Source of the DNA: Diospyros lotus
Lineage: Eukaryota > Streptophyta > Magnoliopsida > Ericales > Ebenaceae
Direction: 5' to 3'
NCBI RefSeq assembly: GCF_014633365.1
Contig: NC_068344.1
Coordinates: 7,889,669-7,953,668 of the forward strand
Length of the DNA: 64,000 nt
In this document: piece by piece, positions 59,960 to 64,000 of the stretch
Numbering within the stretch: position 1 is the first letter of the stretch
Layout of the letters: each line of letters starts with the position of its first letter
Position numbers and translations under genes: made by a program
Notes under the pieces: generated by a model
Told to the model about the DNA's origin: nothing
Database searches by the model: none
Seen by the model: the letters and a program-made list of their open reading frames with translations, nothing else

Positions 59960-60455
59960 TCATTCGAATGAGTCCAGTAGTATCCGAATGAGTTCTTAGT
60001 GTTATCATATCATTCATATATGTTTTTGAAGTTTTGAGTGTGACATTCGAATGAGTTTTCTTGTCATTCGAATGAGCCCTTGAAGATCTGAGTAAGCTGT
60101 TGCTTTATATAGTCTAGCATTCAAATGACTCATGTGTATCCCATTCATTCATTCGAATGGGGTACTATTGCATTTGAATGAGTTGCATTATGCCCGTTCA
60201 AATGTGTGAAAATTGTCAAATTCATTCGAATGAATTTGAGTCATTCGAATGAGTCCTTATAGGATCCGAATAGCCTTTGTTATATATCATCTATCATTCG
60301 AAAGAGTCTTTGTCATTCAAATGAGTTTCTGTTATTCAAATGACCTTATTGTAGTTCATTTTTTTTTTCATTCGAATGGGCTGCTGCTTCATTCAAATTG
60401 CTCCCTTATACTTCAACAGTCATCCGAATAGTATCATATGGCATCCGAATTATTA
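59960..60455. repeat. Array of about 18 ATTCGAAT-centred palindromes (CATTCGAATGAG)
   Basis: About 18 copies of cattcgaatgag or variants (cattcaaatgag, catccgaatag, catttgaatg) at 10-60 bp spacing. CATTCGAATG is a perfect palindrome. It lies immediately left of the LTR end motif ctcaagagaggggg (60482). Confidence 0.85.
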
Positions 60456-60474
60456 GTCCCTTGACACACACAAT

Positions 60475-62090
60475 GGCCACTCAAGAGAGGGGGTAAATTG
60501 AGTGATTAAAAACTTATTGAATTGATTCTTTCCTTTTTAAAACTCTTGAGATTTTCTTATACACAAAATACACTTGTTATAAATATATATGTTGTTTGGA
60601 AATGATAGCAATATAAATACACAAACAACCACAATATAAACACAAGATATATAGTGGTTCGGTGTATCCAACACCTACTCCACTCTCTCAAGGTCAAACC
60701 GACACTTGAGGTTCCATTATAACCACCACTAGGTTTCCACACAAGAACACCTAGCAAACTTGTACACCCTGAGGTTTCCCCTTAGCTCACCCCGAAAACT
60801 ATTACAACACAATAATACACCTAGATTACTTGGGCTCTAGGATGCCACTCACAATCCACAATCTAATACAAATAAATCAATCCTATGTCCAACACACTTG
60901 GACTACAATGGATATCAATACAAGATCAATATACAAGGCAAAATGAACTGATACAAGTTACTAATAAGAAGAAAACTTCTTCTTTGCCTTGAGGCTCCAA
61001 TGGATAGATCTTTGAAACTCCTTAGGCCTTGGATTGCTTTGATTGAGTGCTTGAGAGCTTGGGTATGCTTTAGGAAGATAGAAAATGGTAAAGCATTAGC
61101 CTTCTCAAGATTTCTCCTTTTGATATTTATATTGAGGCTCCCAAAATGACCTGCAACGGCTCCAAAAATCCGACCGTTGGAGTCTGGCAGTCGACTGCTC
61201 TAACTGACAGTCGACTCTAGACACCCACAGTCGACTCTCGCTACTGACAGTCGACTCTTGCTCAACCCATAGTCGACTTTCTCACAAACAGTCGACTCTC
61301 ATTGGCCTACAGTCGACTCGACAATCGACTGGCCAAAACCCACTCTCGGCTACCTCGACTCTGCATAAACAATGCTCGGCTATATCAACTGATGCACATC
61401 CACAGTCGACTGCCATTTTGACTTACAGTCGACTGTCCCTCACCAGGAGTCGACTCTCAGTCCAGATTTCAGAAAAATAAAATTTTCTTTTATTTATATT
61501 TTACCTTCCATTTACTTTAATACATAAATGTAAATAACAAAGTACCCCCCATTTGGATTTAATAAAAATATCTAAAAAATCAAAATCCAAATAGATAAGA
61601 AAGTAGATTTTGGGTTTTAGAACAAATTCCGGTTTTGACGATTTTAGCACTTCCAAATACATACTTTCCATTACTTGAAAAATTCACTAAAATCCATTTT
61701 CACAATAATGAATAGTAGCTATGAAAATACCAGGAATTATTTTTCCAAAAGGAAAACATTTTCTTATATGTTCCCTTGTAGTGCTAATATTCTACTTAGA
61801 ATCAAATAGCATTTCTTGGTTCATTTTGATACACAAAATACTATAATACTTAACAAGTATCAAAAATCCATTAGGGGTTTTAGACATACTAAAAATAATT
61901 TTACTAAAATTATGTTTTGTTAAACATCAAAATACACAATAGGTTGATTAGAGCAACTTGGCTCAACACGAATGACTTCCAATAAATTCTTAATGCAAGT
62001 CCTAAATTTAATATAAATATTCAATTCTTCAAAGATTGAATTTTTTTATGCCAAGTTATGATAAAATCCAATATGCCATGCCCATACTCA
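60475..62090 (-). mobile_element. SIRE-like LTR (minus), sister of 1-1569
   Basis: Same layout as 1-1569: an LTR-end motif, tatagtggttcggtg (60651-60665), ccgttgg (61173), a GTCGAC array (61188-61455), then a long stretch (61485-61620) matching 1055-1200 at about 90% by eye. The right boundary is uncertain. Confidence 0.6.
61188..61455. repeat. Array of about 11 GTCGAC palindromes (word ACAGTCGACTCTC)
   Basis: About 11 copies: gcagtcgactgc, acagtcgactctc, caatcgactgg and gagtcgactctc among them. Same core as the array at 675-1010 but different outer bases (CAG...CTG/CTC instead of TTAG...CCAAG). Confidence 0.85.
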
Positions 62091-62990
62091 AAAATTGCAG
62101 AATCTTTGTATCTCAATATAGCTGATAAAAATCATATACCGTGTTTAGCAATTAATTATGACATGATCAGCATTTTTCTGTGAGATTATGTGCATACATT
62201 ATGGTATGAGCATTGAGCATGACTTTATATGGAGCATTACATATCGTGTGCCAGCATTTATATGAGCATTGCATTATGCGCGTTAGGCGGCTTGTCCGCG
62301 AGGATCCCACTAGTATCAGTTTTAGTTATATCTCAGTTATGAGTTACTCGCCTGATGTCGACCAGAGGGCTAGGGGCATATTGTCCACTGTATGTGCTTA
62401 CAGTTTTTGTGTTTACAGGATTTAGATCAGTCAGGTATGTATTACAGTTATGTGAACCTATGAGCCAAAGTTGCATACCTGCATTTACTTTATAGTTTAT
62501 GTGCATTACATCTTGTAAATGCAACCTTACAATGATTCTTATATCTCTCAGTACAAGAATAGTTATAATCTTTATGAGTATCGATATTTCTCGATTCAAT
62601 TTCAGTTATTCTTTTCAGCTTATTATTTGCTGAGCTTTGTAGCTCACCTTGTACTCTTCACCATTCCAGATCCTAGCGTGGGAGTACCAGATGTGGGGCC
62701 TAGCAGCAGTGGTCAATAGTGTGTGTATGTGGAGCCGCTCAAGACAAAAGATGTCTGGGAGATTGTCAGTTTATAGTGTCTTGTCAGTTAGGGTTATTTT
62801 ATATTTCAATTGAGGGATTGTCCCATAGACAAAGTTTATAATTTTTCAGTTTATGTTGACTCAGAGTTTTATTTTAGTTGATTGAGATATTCATTTATGG
62901 TATCAGATTTTAGTTTATCAGTTAGTTTTATTTTGTTTTCCCGTAGCATCTCTTCTCGAGCAATTCTAGGAGAAGGGGTGTTATATGTTA

Positions 62991-63260
62991 TTTGTGCAGT
63001 GGTCGTGAAGGAGTATCGGCTTTCCTGAGCATGCCACATGGAAAAAGAGAGCTATGCCATGGGCTTTGTGAAGTACGATTTCTATTTGGCTCAAGGGTAT
63101 CTGGAAAAGATGCGCCCAGGAGATAATTTTTTAAAGCTTATCTATTTAAAGGAAGCTATTTAATGTGGTGACCTTAATTGGAAGGAGCTTGGAGATTTAT
63201 ACCCGAAGGCGCCGGAGGACTAACTGAAGGTTGAGGTGGGAGATCTTCCTAACCTTATCG
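62991..63260 (+). pseudogene. Tat-type extra ORF, copy B, last part
   Basis: VVVKEYRLS, then SYAMGFVKYDFYLAQGYLEK and MRPGDNFLKLIYLKEAI, then a stop and DLNWKELGDLYPKAPED. It matches 19620-19720 (copy A) and 33690-33820 (copy C, VKEYRLS ... FLKYGFYLARAHLES). Stops and a frameshift are present. Confidence 0.6.
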
Positions 63261-64000
63261 GTCCATGAATGTACTAGAGCAGGACTCAAAATCTCTAGTA
63301 CTAATAGGCCCTACCACTATTAGCACATTGGAAACAATCGACGCTCTAGCCAACATTGATTTTATGATCTTAGATTTCACCAGTGTTCTAAAACGCGGCC
63401 AAGGCAACCACCGTGATTAAGCCCTAACCGACACCCTAGGCGTAAGGCCAATCAATCCTACCCGATCAGCCCCTAACTACCTGGGTCGGGCGCGGCATGG
63501 GCAGCCTACCTACCTGGGTGGCGCGCGGCCTGGCTGCTACGATTTGTAAGAGTCGTGTAGAGATGGTGGACGAAGGTGCCTACCTACTTGTGTCATGTGC
63601 AGCCTGGCCGCTACAATTTGTAAGAGCCGTGTAGAGATGGTGGATGAAATGTCCTTGCCTCTGAAGCTCTAGAACACACCATAATTGTCGTTGCTCCGAG
63701 AAACGGAAGAGGAAGAGACGGGCTCTTTGCCTCTTGTAGTAGTAGTCATTAAACAGAAGGAGCAGAGAAGAATGGATTTGTTGGAGAAATTTAAGGGAGA
63801 CGAGTATGGAACTCGTCTGGAAGAAGGAAGCGGAAGCGGAAGAATAGTAGTACGGAACTCGTCTAGTAGACGAGAGAAATTTAGGAGGGGGAGCGAGACC
63901 AAACACCAAAGCAGTGGTCAAAAAGCACATCTTAAATGGGCAACAGCTGGAAATTTGGGATAAATTTGTGAGAAAAAAAAGTCAAGAAAAGTATATTTTA
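63261..64000. other. Non-coding end of window, with a local duplication
   Basis: No gene recognised. From about 63380 (accagtgttctaaaacgcgg) the sequence resembles common plant non-autonomous repeats with 'gtgttctaaaa' starts. Two imperfect copies of gctac(g/a)atttgtaagag(t/c)cgtgtagagatggtgga lie at 63535-63572 and 63611-63648, about 76 bp apart. The frames at 63580-63963 on both strands are composition-biased overlaps without a known domain. Confidence 0.4.

Larger units (their letters stand above)
59002..62985 (+). mobile_element. Solo LTR with nested SIRE-like LTR, TSD tgtta
   Basis: 3984 bp, TGTAACGACCCG...GGGGTGTTATA, between perfect duplications tgtta (58997-59001, 62986-62990). The empty site is supported by copy A (gacatagatgctattcgcgtgg near 19590). 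Inside, 60475-62090 is a minus-oriented SIRE-like LTR, and 59960-60455 holds an ATTCGAAT array. The terminal A in place of CA at the right end is a decayed base. No coding region seen. Confidence 0.75.

Noticed and set aside
63580..63963. Overlapping open frames on both strands at the window end
   Set aside because: Composition-driven (gga/gaa-rich, so Glu/Ser/Arg-rich), mirrored on the other strand, no recognisable motif.

Overview
This is a gene-poor, retrotransposon-dominated window of a plant nuclear genome, almost certainly a eudicot. The evidence is plant Ty1/copia and Ty3/gypsy (Tat-lineage) polyproteins, plant-type LTRs with tRNA-iMet primer sites, a Tourist-like MITE, and the remains of one LRK10L/WAK-type receptor kinase. 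I saw no intact host gene, no rRNA or tRNA gene and no CRISPR array. A run of exactly 100 N (44714-44813) marks an assembly gap.

Layout. 1-1569: LTR of a SIRE-like copia element (minus) with an array of GTCGAC palindromes. 1570-3741: LTR of the abundant 'TGTAATACCYG' family (called family A here). 5223-8310: family A solo LTR (target duplication tttaa) carrying a complete 665-bp TRIM element (5350-6014). 8872-12022: second family A solo LTR (cagca). 12291-19735: pseudogene of an intron-containing Tat-type extra ORF, split by a nearly complete copia element (13259-18034, duplication atatg) and a 376-bp MITE (18883-19258). 20712-22970: LRK10L-like receptor kinase pseudogene. 23150-26386: SIRE-like LTR (plus) with TCGAGTA arrays. 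26387-29292: family A fragments.

29379-41508: a decayed Tat gypsy element on the minus strand: LTR and primer site at 40716-41508, then gag, pol with two RNase H domains and integrase, a 13-copy 47-bp tandem array (34379-34985), and an antisense extra ORF (29379-34145). That ORF is itself split by an LTR-like block and by a solo LTR with target duplication gtaac (31917-33265). 41509-42575: SIRE-like fragment with a TTTCGAAAC array. 42576-63260: a second extra ORF broken by an 8.7-kb family A element (50106-58790, aactc) and a 4-kb solo LTR (59002-62985, tgtta). The solo LTR contains two more palindrome arrays.

Two points stand out. First, the sequence before the N gap (38194-44713) is nearly identical to the sequence after it (44814-51325), in the dovetail arrangement expected if two overlapping contigs were never merged. 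About 6.5 kb is therefore probably counted twice. Second, four non-identical SIRE-like LTR regions each carry 11-20 copies of a short near-palindrome. The palindromes differ between LTRs (TTAGTCGACCAAG, CAGTCGACTCTC, GTTTCGAAACAT, CATTCGAATGAG, ATCGAGTA) but always have TCGA at the centre. In one pair of LTRs the flanks match closely while the array word has been replaced. This is the best candidate here for an undescribed system.
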